A stretch of DNA of 64,000 bases from Vespa crabro (Eukaryota; Arthropoda; Insecta; Hymenoptera; Vespidae). This document shows, one piece after another, positions 1 through 13,185 of the stretch. The notes under the pieces are model-generated. The model was given only the letters and a program-made list of their open reading frames with translations, did not search any database and was not told where the DNA came from. The position numbers and the translations under genes were made by a program. The stretch covers positions 515,001-579,000 of the forward strand of contig NC_060969.1 in NCBI RefSeq assembly GCF_910589235.1. Direction: 5' to 3'. Within the stretch, counting starts at the first letter, position 1. The number at the start of each line of letters is the position of its first letter.

Positions 1-552
1 CTTAGGCTCTCTCATGTCTCCGGCTTTTCGTTCTCTTTCTAACACTTCCTTGAAACTTTTCCTTCCCTCCGTTTGGATACCTTTCTCCTCCAGTTATTCC
101 TCTTGTTAAAATTTACTTTTTTCTTCTCCTTCTCCTCTTTCTCCTTCTTCTTTTTTCACTTCCTCCTCCTGTGCGACAACAGGAGCGAGGAAGCAGCGCT
201 CGACGCGTACCTCTCGGCGGTCTTCTTCGGAAACTGCGCGTCCTCTCCTCGTCGTCGTGCGTGGGAGCTTGCGTGCGAGAGCTTGCGTGGAAGCTTGCGT
301 GCCGAGTTGTATATGCGCGCGCGTGCTCTTTCCTTCTCCTTTTCTCTATCCGCTTCAAAGCCGTCGTCGTGTGTGCATCAACTTTCTCGTAGAAACATCA
401 GGAATGCATGCGTGCCTGGGTACGTGCTTGATTGCATGCGTACGGAGACACATAGATCTGCGCGCTCGCGCGCTTCTTTTTTATTTTATATGACGAGAAT
501 AATCAGTCGGCCGATCCACATCGCATTCTCTCTCTTTCGGCACTGCGTGGCC

Positions 553-622
553 CGCAGCAGCGGCGGCAGCAGCAGCAATAATAGCAGCAGCAGCAGCAGC
601 AGCAGCAGCACAGCAGCAACCA
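553..622. repeat. Interrupted (CAG)n microsatellite
   Basis: Roughly 70 bases of CAG/GCA/GCG triplets with AAT interruptions. It lies in the GC-rich edge of the window and is not inside a supported reading frame. Confidence 0.8.
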
Positions 623-796
623 GCGGCAGGCACTCCCAGGACCCGTCTCTCTCTCTCTCTCTGACAATGTTCCGAGCGAGCAACCCACCTTAGCACTGAC
701 GCTCTCTGCTCGTTTCGGGGGGGTGTTGTGGCGAGCCGTCGCTCTACACTCCGCCCTCCACCACCCTTCTCTTCCTCCTCCTTCTCTTTTTCCTTC

Positions 797-827
<31 letters not shown>

Positions 828-1224
828 TACTTCACTCTCTTCCTCCCTCTCTCGCTCTCTTTCTCCCTCTCTCTCTCTCTCTCGTTCCGTTCCACGGTTA
901 GAGTTGCTCTCCGGTTAGAGCCCCGCCGCACAAGCCACCCTGCGCCCCGGGAGCCAATACCAACCCCATGTGGAAGCCCCAACGCGAGACGTCGGCGATG
1001 ACTTGCGAAGTCGACCGAATGCGGCCGAGTCGCCGCCACCCCTGCGCACCGACACCAACCAACTGCCCTCCCTTCCTTCTCTATTCTTCCTCCACCTTCC
1101 TACTCCTCCTCGTAATTCTCTCTCTCTATTTCTCTCTCTCTCTCTCTCTCCCTCTTTCTTCAAGCTCTACCATCACGCAGGTGCCGCCCCTGAAAGCTTG
1201 CCAAGCCCGCAAAACACCGCCGCT

Positions 1225-1305
1225 GCCGTCGCTGCTGCTGCCGTTGCTGCTGCTGCTGCTGCTGCTGATGCTGATGCTGTTGCCGCCGCTGCTGCTGCTG
1301 CTGCC
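1225..1305. repeat. Interrupted (CTG)n / (CAG)n microsatellite
   Basis: About 80 bases of CTG with GAT, GTT and CCG interruptions. Rightward it would encode poly-Ala or poly-Leu, and leftward poly-Gln with Arg and His. The leftward frame (to about 1483) lacks an ATG-initiated, conserved-looking protein around the Gln tract, so coding status is unproven. Confidence 0.75.
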
Positions 1306-2060
1306 ATGTGGCAGCACCGACAGGAATGACTGACCGAAGATGCACGATCATCGCCGAACTCCTACGAGACAAACAACGATGATGCGAGAGAGACCATGTG
1401 GAAACCTCGAGGCGTCGCCGACGCGCCATCAGTGCCGTATCTTTCATACTAGGTTTTGTTAAGTTAGTGTGTGTATCAGTCACGTGAGAAACATCCTAAA
1501 TTCAAAACATTTCATTCAAGTCCAAGTCCAAAAGATCAAATTTCAAAGCTGCATGAATTCCATTCTTCTGTAAGATTCGATCTTTCAAGAGATAGCAAAG
1601 AGCATAGCTTTTGATGCTGCACTGGGCACGACCGAGAATCCACGAGCCGCCCTATTTCCCCCTCTCCTTTTCTCTGTTTCATCTACCCTTCCATATCTCT
1701 TTCTCTTACTACGGCACCCATTTAACCACCCTCGTTGCTCCTCGCTTCGTAAGGTACCCCAGTCGATACTGACACTGTCGGTGCGAGGTCGACTCGTCAG
1801 AGGGTGCTGAACGGAGACCAGAAGCGTCGACAGAGCGCTAAGAAAAAAAACTCTGCACTTATGCTGCACTCCTCCAAATTTATTCCACCCTTCATTCTAC
1901 TCCCGTCAAACATCCTCGGTATTGAATATCCTACAATAAAAGCCCTATCCGGTGCGGATGTATCAAACACGTCCTTGCATTTTCACCCTTCATCCTATTC
2001 TCTCTTTCTCTCTATTTTTTTCCTATCCCTTGGTCTTCTCATTCTCCGTCTTTACTGACT

Positions 2061-2064
<4 letters not shown>

Positions 2065-2112
<48 letters not shown>

Positions 2113-2125
2113 CCTCTCCCTCTCT
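2065..2125. repeat. (TC)n microsatellite
   Basis: About 60 bases of nearly pure TC dinucleotide, ending with CCC and TTT interruptions. Confidence 0.9.
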
Positions 2126-4870
2126 CACTCACATTGTGCAGACTCTCGATCTTTCCCTTCTCGACGCTACAGACGATCTCGAAATTGTTACGTTTAATGG
2201 ACCGACTAAGAAACCCCTCGATACTTCCGTATACCCAACGAGCGAACACGCTAATGGCTCGAACACGTCCCTAACTTGAATTCTCCTATTAATTCTTCTC
2301 CGACGAATCGAAGATGATAAATAACGCTTAAGAAAGAAGGTCTTCTACTTTAGTCCCCCACGTCAGCTTCAATCATTCTTGTCTCTCCGTACGTCGTAAC
2401 TCCTGTTATCCTCGGAAGTCAACGTCGAGTAACCCCTCCAAATGAATATATATGATTCTTCTCTTGTATCCTTTATTGGCCTGATGCGACCTTCGAACTT
2501 ATCTTTTCCAAAAATTGTCTACCATCGTAAAGATAATCGTCGAATTATTTTTTATATCGAAAATAACAAATATAGTAATATACATATAAACATCGTAATA
2601 TATTATTAAAAAGTTAATCTCGTAAGAATGAAACGATCGAGCATATTTTTGTTTAATTAATAATAATTAATAAAATGAGAAATACAAGAAAACATATCCA
2701 TACGGTTACATCGAACTAATAAGTGAAAGAAAAGTTAATAATTGAAAGAAATACTTAACATGTTTTTTCTTTTTTTTTCTTTTTCTTTTTTTCTTTTTTT
2801 TTTCTTTTTTTTTCTTTTTATAATCTCATCCAGACGTGAGAATGTTTTATCGACGATTTGAAGGGTTGGAGCAAAGAGGGGTAAGGGATGTGTGGGGTGT
2901 ATATAGAAGGAAGAGGGAGAAGTGGGGTCGTAGAAAGGGAGGCACGTGCGCTCGAAACGACGAAAACACGCGATGCTCTCATGTACGCGGGTACACGCAG
3001 GAACGCGATGGAACCTCAGATATGGTGTTCTACGTTCTACGTCGTCGGTAGTAGCTCTACGCGAGTATCATACGTGTGAGGTATTCCCGGTAACTCTCGA
3101 ATCCTCTCCCGCTAGTTCATGGATTCCTCAAAGTTAACGGGTATGCGTGAAGTTCTTGTTTTAGCGATACGGTCACCGGAATTTCTCGAGGACCCAGGGT
3201 GCAATTGTGTTACCTTTGGACGACACGAATGCATCTCGAGCGAACGCGAGGTCAGAGTCACGAAAATTCAACGGAATCCGAAACAGTTGGCAAAGCCAAT
3301 AGGCAATTGCATGCCATAGTGGCACAAAGAAAACAAGAGAGATGGAACGAGCCAACAAAGAAATGGGAGCGAGCGAGAGAGAGAGAGAGAGAGAGAGAAT
3401 GTGAATGAACAACATCATTGATGAAATTAGCGATATTAATAATTCATTCGACGATGTTGATACGATTCTTTACTCGACTACTATCCGTACATTTCTCATT
3501 CACAAATTATTCGTTACGATCAAAGAGGCTACATCAACAAGCTGAGTCGCCATTGTATTGTATGTTTATCGAAGAAGTTTTGAATACTTTATCCTTTGTC
3601 TGTATTAGGATAAGTACATGTACGTACTACATACATACATACATAAGTACACGTGAGGCCACCGATTCCATACGGTAAGGATTCTCTCTCTCTCTCTCAT
3701 ACAATAGAATTTCTGTCTTTATCATATGTTATCTTTATTTGGTTCTATCTTATAAAGAATAATATTGGTATGTACGTGTGGTATAATGTTTGTATGAAGA
3801 TGTGACAAGTCAAAACTGAGAGTATTTCATTGGTATTATTATTTATATAATAATTCAGTATAATAGATATTTAATGTGCAATTAAGTTACGAATCAATTT
3901 TTATCTTTTAATGAATTACTTTCAGTTTGTATTATTTACGAATAATTATAGCGACGAAGAAAAAATAAAAAGCTGATATCGTTGACCTCTTCGATATGTA
4001 TAGAAATTATTAGCTAACATAAGAATGAAGAGAAATTTTACCGAATAAAAAAGGAACCTGCAATATACGTCATTTATTATCATAAGTGTACTTATGTACG
4101 AAGTTCATTAAAAAAAAAAAAAAAAGAAGAAAAAAAGAAAAAAAAGACACGATTCTCGATTTTCCTTTTAAAAGAAAAAGAAAGGGAGCATCGGTGAAGT
4201 AATTCAAGAGATAAAATGAAAAAGCTAAAATAGGTAAGAGTCCGATCGATAGAATTATTTCGAGATCAGTGAAAATTCGAATTACGTCGTTGCTCGCGAA
4301 TGGTTTATCGAGATGTTATTATCAGAAGATGCAATTATCAGAATTATACGTATGTATGTAGGTATATATGTATACACATACATATATCCACGAATAGCAA
4401 GAACGATTGAAGAAGTAACTCGAAACGCGACAAATACCAGACGTATTTCCCTCGGGTCCTTTCAATCCCTTGAAGATGGATAAGCCATCTCTTCTGTATC
4501 GACGTATACATACATCGATATATACTTTGAGTAACTCAATTACAACAATCTCAGGAGAACGGACCAATTGTTGTTCCGGATAAATAGTATTTGTGCAAAG
4601 TGTTTCTTATCGGCTGTTTGGAATTTTTTCTATTAAAAAAAAAAGAAAAAAAAAGAAAAAAAAGAAAAACAGCAAATATTTTTTAATACGAAAATTAAAT
4701 AAAAAAGAAAAGAAATACTAATCTGTAAATAAAATATTTTTATCAAATCTTTCAATATATCTCCACTAGTAATTCATTAATCATTAATTAATTACATATT
4801 ATCAATTCGTAATCATTGATTAATTCCTACACCTAATCAAGAATTAATGCCCGTGTCCACGAATATATAC

Positions 4871-4874
<4 letters not shown>

Positions 4875-4918
<44 letters not shown>
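4875..4918. repeat. (TA)n microsatellite
   Basis: About 22 uninterrupted TA units. Confidence 0.9.
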
Positions 4919-4920
<2 letters not shown>

Positions 4921-7900
4921 TACTATTCGAAGATTCTGTTTTGTTTGTGTTAACCGGCTAACTTCGAGTCGCATAAAGCACGAGCTTTATCTTCATAATA
5001 GCACTATGACGAAGTGTATGTTCGTGGGAAGGGATGGGAGACCAAAGCCATCAGAGGATAATGCTTCTACGAAGTCATACGCAGTTGTGACTATTACGAG
5101 CTACCGATTCCTTATCCCTCGAGCATAATACCGTCTGGTGTTCCACAAACGTCTGTTCCGCAAATGTTGTGGTAAATGGACCTGAGAACGCAAAATGAAA
5201 ACGACAAAAGTTTTCTTAGTATACGCCAACAAAATAGTCCTTCTCTTTAAATTTTTTTATATTTCTTTAGACGTACCTTTCACATTACTCGACCCGTAAG
5301 TATGTACCTTTTTAATTTCATATACAATTTATACTACAGGTCTAATCTTTAAAATTCCAAAGAAATTTTTATAAAGGATTGCAGCAACATTCCTACATAA
5401 AAGTAACTTCTCGTATATTTGATTAATTTTTAGATATATTTTGTTATACAGTTATCATCATCTTGAACAAATTTCTCGATATAAAGCACAACTTGACCTT
5501 ACGAGCACATTTCTGTATCACTACAAGTTCTGGAAGATTCAGATTTAACGTATAAATGTATAAGCATTTCGTCCCTATATATACATATGTATATGAGGCC
5601 CTCGTTCGAATATGAATGCGTGCATGTACGTATAAGTTTAATATACATATATTCCCTTTATATTATATATAAGGGTCAAGAGAATAGAGGTTAATTAAAT
5701 ATTCTATGAATAGTATACAAATATGTTATTTTCATTTAATTAAGAAGATCTAATATTAGAAACAATGTAAGAATATTTGTACACCAAAAGACATTAAAAC
5801 AAATACCAATCAACTTATTGATCTAACGTTAAAAAGATGAAAGAAGAAAAAGAAAAGAAAATATCGATACATTCGTGAAAGGAACATCGTAATGAGTGTT
5901 AGGTCGATTAATCGAATAAAAGAAACGGGAAGGTGAAAAAGTTAGTCGTCGAGACGATCACTCAAGGCCATTCGAATGGCATTCGTGAACCTATTCGATT
6001 CCCCTTTCCCCTTCCTTTTTCCAGCTTTAATGATGTTTCCTCAAACACCGACTTTTTCCCCTTTTCTTTGAGCATTCGCGCGCTTTCAACTCCCGTGGGA
6101 GCGAACGTCTTGCCCGTAACGTTCGTTGAAAGATCAGAATTCGAGCGGATGATGTCGGTGACAGACGGAACGGGACGACACCCCTGGGACTCGCGAGAAA
6201 GATAGACGAAAGAGAGTTCGTACCTCGATACTCCACTCACGGCCCCTTTCACTACACCTCTTTAGTCCTGCCGAGTTCCCAGTCGAGTCTCCGTTTGTGT
6301 TAGGTTCGTTTCTTTACTAACTTCTCAATCGAAATAAGGACAAAGACGATTTAGTCATGAAAGTAAAAAGAGAACCTGAAAAGATCTGATCTTTTTCCTT
6401 TTTTTTTATCTTAGCGATACTAAGAATCGTTAATCCTTAGAATTTCAACGAGAACTCTTTTTCTCTCTAAACTTCGTAACAATCATGACATTACATCAGT
6501 CCTATATTTAATAACGATATATTTAAATATTATTATATTTTTCTAAGGTGTATATTTTTTTCCCCCACAAATTATTTCACTTTTCTCTCTTTCTCTTTCT
6601 ATCTCTTACCTTCTCTATCCTTCTTTTAATATCATCTTTATTTTTCATCGCTTTACATGCAAATATATTCAATCACAGAAAAGACACACTCGATGTGAAA
6701 CTATTAAAGGTCGAATTAATTCCGACGGTAAAATAAACTCCATATAATAATCGGCAAAGCATAAGCCATGACGACGAGGATGCGCTAGACGAGGAACGTT
6801 AATATTGTTCTCTTAGCCACGTACGCACATATCTACCACTAGCTACGTACATATGTACATACGTAGGTAGAATATACCGGGTGTCCCTAAAGGGGTCGGC
6901 ATAATTTACGAACCTCTAGCGCAAACAGTCATTTAAAGTCCAACACCGCCCTGGCTATTATCCTGGAACTGCAAAACGGGCCGTGCTTCTCCATCTTCCA
7001 AAAAGAGAAAGAGAAAGATAAAGATATATATACATACATATATATATATATATAAAGAGAAAGAGAGAGAGAGAAAGAGAAGCTAGAGAAACGGCTTCAG
7101 ACCGTTCAGTGGATATTAAGAGAATCCAGTAACGAACTATAATGGGATTTTAGCTTATTTCACAGCCCTTCCACTTTACCTTCCTCTCCTCCTTCGCTTC
7201 TTCCCATCCCCATCCCTATTGCTTTCCTTCACTTTCTACTCCTCCTATCCCTGTTCATCCTTAGTCCGTGAGATATAGAAGATTGGTCGGTGCGTGAGAC
7301 CACATTAATTACCGGTACATGTCAGGAGGCTCTTTCGAGTCAACGCAAGTATCCTCTTCTAGCCTTCTCATTTTCGATCTCATTCTAACCCATGAACCAT
7401 CACTAGTAACATCGCCACCTTTCATTCTTTCTCCCTATTTCTCTCTGAGCTGCTTGGTAGACTCCTCAACAGAAATTTCAAGAATGCGATTTTAACTGTA
7501 ACTTTCATCGTGATTAAGGAAGATTGCTTCTGTCTGAGAGGACATTCCCAAAGCTCGGAATTGATTAATAATTCGCTTCGACGATACAGCGTAGCGAGAG
7601 AGAAAGAAATAAAGAGAAAGAGAAAGAGAGAGAGACAAGAACAAAGTGTTGCATTACTCGCGTTCCAAAATAGTTCTAGAGGAAACATCGCTGAACTATC
7701 TCTCTTTCGAAACGACGAACAAAGTCGATCGCCAGAGTTACGTCGTTCGCCAACTTGAAAACATTCGGCTTACCTTAAACTTTTCAACAATTAACGGAAG
7801 CAGAGGAAAGGAAGTGTAAAAGTGTAATCATGTGTGGGAACGATTATTATTAATATTATATTATAAATAAAACATTATATAAATACAATCTTAATTCTCA

Positions 7901-8936
7901 ACAAATTTATCGATCATCTTCAAAATCGAATTTATTATAATTATTCTATTGTGATTAAAAGAAATGAATGTGAAACGTTTTAAGTCTTAACGTTTTACGA
8001 ATATCATTCTTTTTTGTTTAATCGCAACAAATTCATGTCGTTTAATTCATCTATTTATATGCTACAACGTTGTGATAATAAAAATATATCGATCTATTTA
8101 AAAAAAGAAAAAAATAAAAGAAAGAAAAAGAAAATATCAATGATCTGATAAATCTCTACGAAAATATTCCCATAGACAAAAATATTGCTTTAATCGGAAT
8201 ATTATTTTTAAAGAAATTTTGAAAGAAACAACTTATTTATTTTGATAATAATAACAAAAACAATAACAAAAAAGTATTAGCGTTGTATAACGTTACTAGC
8301 GGTATGTTCTATTTCTTGTAAAGACAACACGTTTTATTAATTTTAGCTGATAGTAAGGGATGTCATAGTATCGTTGTTATATACGTCCCGAAACAAGGAT
8401 TATGGGGTCGAGTGATAAGGAAGAGGGGGAATGTGAAGAAGGAAAACCGGACGAAAGCTGATGGGACTCGATCGATCTTTCAGGAAAGTTTGGAAATTGA
8501 GTGTGAATAGCGATAGACCGATGGACGTTCCTCCGGCTTGCCATCCAGAAAAATAATTCGGAAGATTAACCCGGTGACGTCCGAAAATGAATTTTCTCTG
8601 ACAGATAAGCGGAACTTTCTTTATGTATTTTCTTTTTTTTTTCTTCCTTAAGAATGATTTATGATCGGACGATCGATGCACTATGTCTCTTGCTTCTTCT
8701 CTCTCATTCTCACTCTCTCTCTTTCTCCGTAAAATTTCATGAGAAAAGAAACTTCAATAAAAAAAAAAAACCTTTTAGAAAAACTGAACTAATATAAAAT
8801 TTTTCTTATTAATTTTGAACGTTCAAACGTTATTCGAACAAGTCTTCGTGAAATAATATACATCATCGTAAATTGCACTCAGTTTACTAGACTATTAGCA
8901 ACTTCGTATGACAGCGAAGGGATAAGAAGGGTATAT

Positions 8937-8939
<3 letters not shown>

Positions 8940-8991
<52 letters not shown>

Positions 8992-8992
8992 A
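8940..8992. repeat. (GA)n microsatellite
   Basis: About 50 bases of GA dinucleotide with one AAG interruption near its right end. Confidence 0.9.
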
Positions 8993-10778
8993 CCTGTAGT
9001 GAATTTTGATGCACCCATGTACAGAGCATATTCCTTACACCTGCCGGATACAGAGCATGCAACGTAGACAAGACCCAAGAGTGTAAGCTTATATGATCTA
9101 TGTGCTAATACAAGTTGTCACAAAAGCAATATTAATATCGTATGAAGTAGTACAAAGTATTTCTATTAAAGTATCGTTATCTTTTAAGATATGAATTTTT
9201 TCTAATAAATATAAAAGAAAAAAGAAAAGAAAAAAGAAAAATAAAAGAAGAAAAAAAGAAGAAAAGAGAATGTTTTCAATCTCACACGATTTTAATCATA
9301 ACCCAATGAGATAGAAAAAAGAATGAAGAAAGGAAATACTACGAAAAAAGAAAAAAAAAAAAGAAAAAGGAAAAAAAAAGGAAAAAAAAACTTTCCAGTT
9401 GATCCATTTCTAATTCGAATAGAAATGAACCGGTAGTGCAACGATTCGAATCGAAGTGCATTCGCTCCGATAACTCGGTCCATCTGCGGTAATAGACGCT
9501 TTTAACGTTACAAACGATGCTTCCGTTATTTCGAAGTACAATTGGATCGTCGAACTTGTCGTTCTTGAAAATTCTGTACAAGGACGCACCTGCGTTTACC
9601 TATAATACCAGTATATATGTATATACGTATGTGTGTGTAAAAGAGAATATATGATGAGTGCGTATTTACGTAGGAGAGGCCAGTTACCTCTCATTTGCAC
9701 TCGAATGTGACGTCATAGCATTTCTCGAGCTAGTACTTCGCACCAGGAAAGCCGGAAAACAGTCACATTTGTCATTGTTATAACAGACAAAGGATAGTAC
9801 ATACTAGAAAATAGAGAAAAGTTCATATATCTGTATCTATATCTACATATATATATATATATATATATATCACATATACATGTATATATGTATATGAAAA
9901 GTAAGAAAGAGAAGTATTGGAAGAAAATAGATACGAGCTTGAAAATAAAGACAGACTTAATGGGTAGACCTATTACTATCATATTATAACATAGAGAAAT
10001 AGCGACAACGTGAAGAAAGATGAGAACTTAGAAAGGAACGATCGTTTTGCGTTACTTCGCAAAAGGGAAGGGATTCTCGATTATTATATCTTGTATCGTC
10101 AAGCTAAAAGCTTCACAAATTTCCCCTCCCTCTCTCTCTCTCTCTTTCTCTCTCTCATATGTTATGTAACCAGAGAAAAAGGAAAACGTCTCCTCCCTTT
10201 ACCAAAAAAGACTACTTTAAACATTATTCGAATTAATTATAAATTACAAAGTACAGTAGAGTGTATTATATTAGGCACGACCTATTTTCAGATAGTTTAT
10301 CGTTCTATATATTATACATATACCGTTGGAGCAATCTATCTACGTCATGTGAACACAGTACCAAACTAAAGATTATTAGCTGGATACCAAGGATCTATTA
10401 GGACGATATGAATACTCTATATTATCCTTCGACGATATAGCGAATCTATTTACTATAGGATCCTTCCAAAATCTACGAGGGTTACATGGCTAATGATGTT
10501 CTTTACGCTTACATACCCACCCATCCTCAAGGTATCACAAATCAAAGTTAAAAGCTAGCCCATTAAGAAGGTAACGCTTGAAATACTCAATGACAATATA
10601 ATAAATCCTTATATAACATGTTTCATATAAAATGACGTAAAAAACAAAAAACGAGCCTTATATAAAAGATAACATGATGTCTCTATAAGTTTATATTTTC
10701 ATAGAGTATCAATGAATAATAAAACCTTATATCTCGTATAAATATCTGTTTTCAAATACGTACGCAAATAATCCATAG

Positions 10779-10958
10779 TTAGATCGGCCAATAAGTAATA
10801 TCGGAATTATCAGTTACTTTTTTTATCGAAAATTAATAAACTCTCCTATAAGATCGATAGTTAATGTTAGAACTTTCAATGAAAAAAAAAAAGAAGAAAA
10901 GGAGAAAAAAATGCCGAAAAATATTGAAAATTCTTATATTACTTATTGGCTGATACAA
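10779..10958. mobile_element. MITE-like element with about 28-bp terminal inverted repeats
   Basis: The left end (10779-10806) and the reverse complement of the right end (10931-10958) agree at about 23 of 28 positions and share the exact core GCCAATAAGTAATAT. The interior is about 125 bp, AT-rich, with no coding capacity. TA dinucleotides sit at or next to both ends, as expected for Tc1/mariner-type insertion, but the exact boundary is uncertain by one base. A second, more diverged element with similar ends lies at 52743-52885. The class assignment is inferred from the TIRs, the small size and the TA flanks. No transposase is present. Confidence 0.6.
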
Positions 10959-11134
10959 TAAAAGCCATGTAACTTGTATAACATAAAACGCATTCTTTAT
11001 ATCTCCGGTAAATTGTCCACTGTCGATTGCGAATGATCGTTTGGTAAAATGAAAATCTTTTCGGACGATGTATATGCCGATTAATCGAGATGGTTTTCAC
11101 TAAAAGCGCATAGTACCAATGTCAAATATAAATC

Positions 11135-11404
11135 ATGAACGATGAGAACGAGCTCGAAAACGATGTTGTCGGAGCGCTTACGCAGCTGTGCGAGCAAAAG
11201 AGGGCAGTTACCCTTGACGATGACACCCAAGAGTGGCACGACAGCCATCCTCGTAGTGCTTCACACGAGGAAACCCGGAAAATAATCGTGTTTATTAGAG
11301 AGCTGTATTTGTGTCTCCGAACGTTGGAATCGTATCTCAACTTTGTCGACGTTCCTAACGCTTCTATCTCTATAGCAACGAAGAATTCGGTTAACGGCAA
11401 ATAA
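11135..11404 (+). CDS. Uncharacterised small ORF, 89 aa (candidate only)
   Basis: An ATG-initiated frame of 89 codons ends at a TAA inside an island that is clearly richer in G+C than its flanks. The product is hydrophilic and acidic at its N-terminus (MNDENELEND), has a central stretch with Asp/Glu and His, and a short leucine-rich, possibly helical segment (RELYLCLRTLESYLNF). I recognise no family, signal peptide or membrane segment. The opposite strand is also open across this region and beyond it, so the open frame may be a compositional accident. It lies about 1.8 kb upstream of the nicotinic receptor's first coding exon and could also be an untranslated exon of that gene. Treat as a candidate only. 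Confidence 0.2.
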   Translation: MNDENELENDVVGALTQLCEQKRAVTLDDDTQEWHDSHPRSASHEETRKIIVFIRELYLCLRTLESYLNFVDVPNASISIATKNSVNGK

Positions 11405-11869
11405 AGGAAAGAAAAACAAAAAAAAAAAGAAACGAGAATGAAAAATAAAAAGAACTCGTGCGGGAATATGATAATATATCTTTTCAAAAACGTGAGATAT
11501 TGTAGTGTTATTTCTATCAATGTGTTACTGACTTTCGTTATTCGATTCGTCGATTGAACTGTTCTTAATGATACTTTCAAAACTGTAATTATATAAAACG
11601 TGTAGTGATGATGAAGGAAATGTTGTAAAAACGGTCTGATCGTGTAGTGATCATAAGAAACAATCATAAATATGAAAATATCACAGAGAACGAAAGTAAG
11701 CACGAAAATGGACGAAGAAAATATTCTTCTGAAAAAAAGGCGAAAGAAATGAACGTATAAATTAAGTCTTTTATTTTTTCTTTCTTTATTTTGGTTTTTT
11801 CGTTTATTTTTTCCCTTTTCCCCTTTTTTTCCTTTTTATTTTCTTTTTTCCTTTTTTTTTTTCATTCTA

Positions 11870-12240
11870 TTACATGCGGAATGCCGGAGGTGTGCGAGCG
11901 AGTCTGCGCTGTTAAAGTTCGTTCACATGGCGCAGGTACGGTCGAGCACGTCGGTGCATGCGCAATGGTGTATTGATCCTGCGAATCTAAGATGCATGTA
12001 CCATCATCCAGTGGTCCATTGGCTGTACACAATGCCATTTCTGTTCTACGTTCTTCCGCCGTTTCATTGAACGGTACAAACCCGTGTGAGTAATGCGATA
12101 CACGACGGATCCTTCTTGCATTTCCGATCGATAAAAGCGAGACCAGAAGGAAGATCGTGCAAGTTGCCGTTTAGATTATGACATCTATCGAGAGCCACAA
12201 GATTTCACCCTGCGATATAAGCGCATCGACACTTTTTGGA
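11870..12240 (+). promoter_or_regulatory. Possible promoter / 5' UTR island of the nicotinic receptor gene
   Basis: This GC-richer island lies about 1 kb upstream of the nAChR start codon. It contains a half-site resembling NRF-1/ewg (GCATGCGCA, about 11957-11966) and two possible splice donors on the plus strand: GTACGG after GCGCAG near 11934 and GTGAGT near 12084. A matching acceptor (TTTTTGCAG) occurs at 13140, just before the first coding exon. The layout therefore fits a non-coding first exon here spliced to 13141, but no transcript evidence is available. Confidence 0.3.
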
Positions 12241-12452
12241 ATCCCAATTAATGAGTATGTAACCATTTCGCGTTTTACATCCATCAAAAAGATTAAAAGA
12301 TTTATCAAAGTTTTACGATTTTTTATAACGAAAAAGAAACCACGTGTAATTTAATTTTAACCTTTTTACATATCCAGCGATATTAATGTACTTTGTTTAC
12401 TATTAATTAAAATCTAAGGCATAGTTTATCTAAAATTAATCGTCGTTTTTGA

Positions 12453-12455
<3 letters not shown>

Positions 12456-12506
<51 letters not shown>

Positions 12507-12564
12507 CATACTTACATATATATATATACATATATATTCGACGAAAAAATTCAATCTTTTCAAA

Positions 12565-12602
<38 letters not shown>
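12456..12602. repeat. (TA)n compound microsatellite
   Basis: Two TA arrays (about 12456-12535 and 12570-12602) are separated by about 35 bases of unique sequence. Apparent ORFs on both strands encode only Tyr-Ile repeats. Confidence 0.9.
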
Positions 12603-12605
<3 letters not shown>

Positions 12606-13185
12606 ATTTGAAAAAAAAATGTATAAGATATTTGTTTAAAATTTGTTGGAAATTGTTTAAATAATAAAATCTATTCATAAAAGATTGAAATTTGTTAAAC
12701 AATATCTATTGGAAGAAATATTAACCAGAAGAAATGATACCCCAATATGTATGAATGATTCCAAGTTTAATTTCGACTTCTTCGACATAAAGTCAATATA
12801 GATAGATGGTAGTTAACGCAACAGGTTCATAAATCCCTGACTAGCAATAGCATATAAAGCCTAGTTAAGCTAACGTTATAAAGGTAAAAGTGTCGATTCT
12901 ATTAAACTACAGCCTCGTTTCGACAATAATTTATTGATCGACCTACAGTCGTCGATAATGCTAACGGAGAAGAGAAATATTTCTTGGTTGATTGGAGTAA
13001 CATTTTTTTTTAAATTTTGTTTTTATATATTCAGCTTTTTTTGCTCTTTTTATTTTTATTTTTTTATTTTTGTATTTTTACTTTTTTATTCTAATAAAAA
13101 GAATAAAAGAATGATCGAAATATGATCCAACTTTTTGCAGGGAGCCAATAATAATATATAAATAAATGTACGCGATCGAACTATA

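Larger units (their letters stand above)
1..1500. other. GC-rich, low-complexity 5' edge without a supported gene
   Basis: This stretch is much richer in G+C and CpG than the rest of the window. It is a mosaic of TC microsatellite (about 640-662, 795-890, 1107-1152), interrupted CAG/GCA repeat (about 553-622) and interrupted CTG/GCTG repeat (about 1225-1305). Open frames here give only poly-Ser/Leu, poly-Ala or poly-Gln translations, so I do not call a CDS. Read leftward, an arthropod-type initiator (TCAGTC) lies near 1330, just upstream of the trinucleotide repeat. That would fit a promoter and 5' UTR of a gene lying to the left, but this is inference from composition only. Confidence 0.4.
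1501..10778. other. Gene-poor, AT-rich interval with microsatellites and GC-richer patches
   Basis: No open frame in this interval resembles a known protein. It holds TC repeats (2065-2125), T-rich CT tracts (2762-2820), GA (3371-3399), TA (4875-4918), A/G-interrupted homopolymers (4110-4145, 4635-4670, 9215-9260, 9340-9390) and GA (8940-8992). GC-richer, non-repetitive patches lie at about 2830-3400, 5930-6310, 6740-7140 and 7260-7760. These could be exons of non-coding RNA, distant regulatory DNA or old mobile-element remains, and nothing in the sequence decides between them. Confidence 0.5.

Noticed and set aside
970..1483. Poly-Ala (plus) and poly-Gln (minus) ORFs
   Set aside because: Both are created by one interrupted CTG/CAG microsatellite; there is no conserved-looking flanking protein and the minus frame lacks a good ATG.
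6875..6900. ACCGGGTGTCCC-type motif, possibly a mobile-element terminus
   Set aside because: The phrase is reminiscent of repeat termini in arthropod genomes, but no second end or coding remnant was found nearby, so it cannot be supported.
11122..11703. 193-codon minus-strand ORF
   Set aside because: Dominated by Phe/Leu/Ser runs from A-rich homopolymers on the other strand; no recognisable domain.
12449..12702. ORFs on both strands rich in Tyr and Ile
   Set aside because: Translations of (TA)n repeats.
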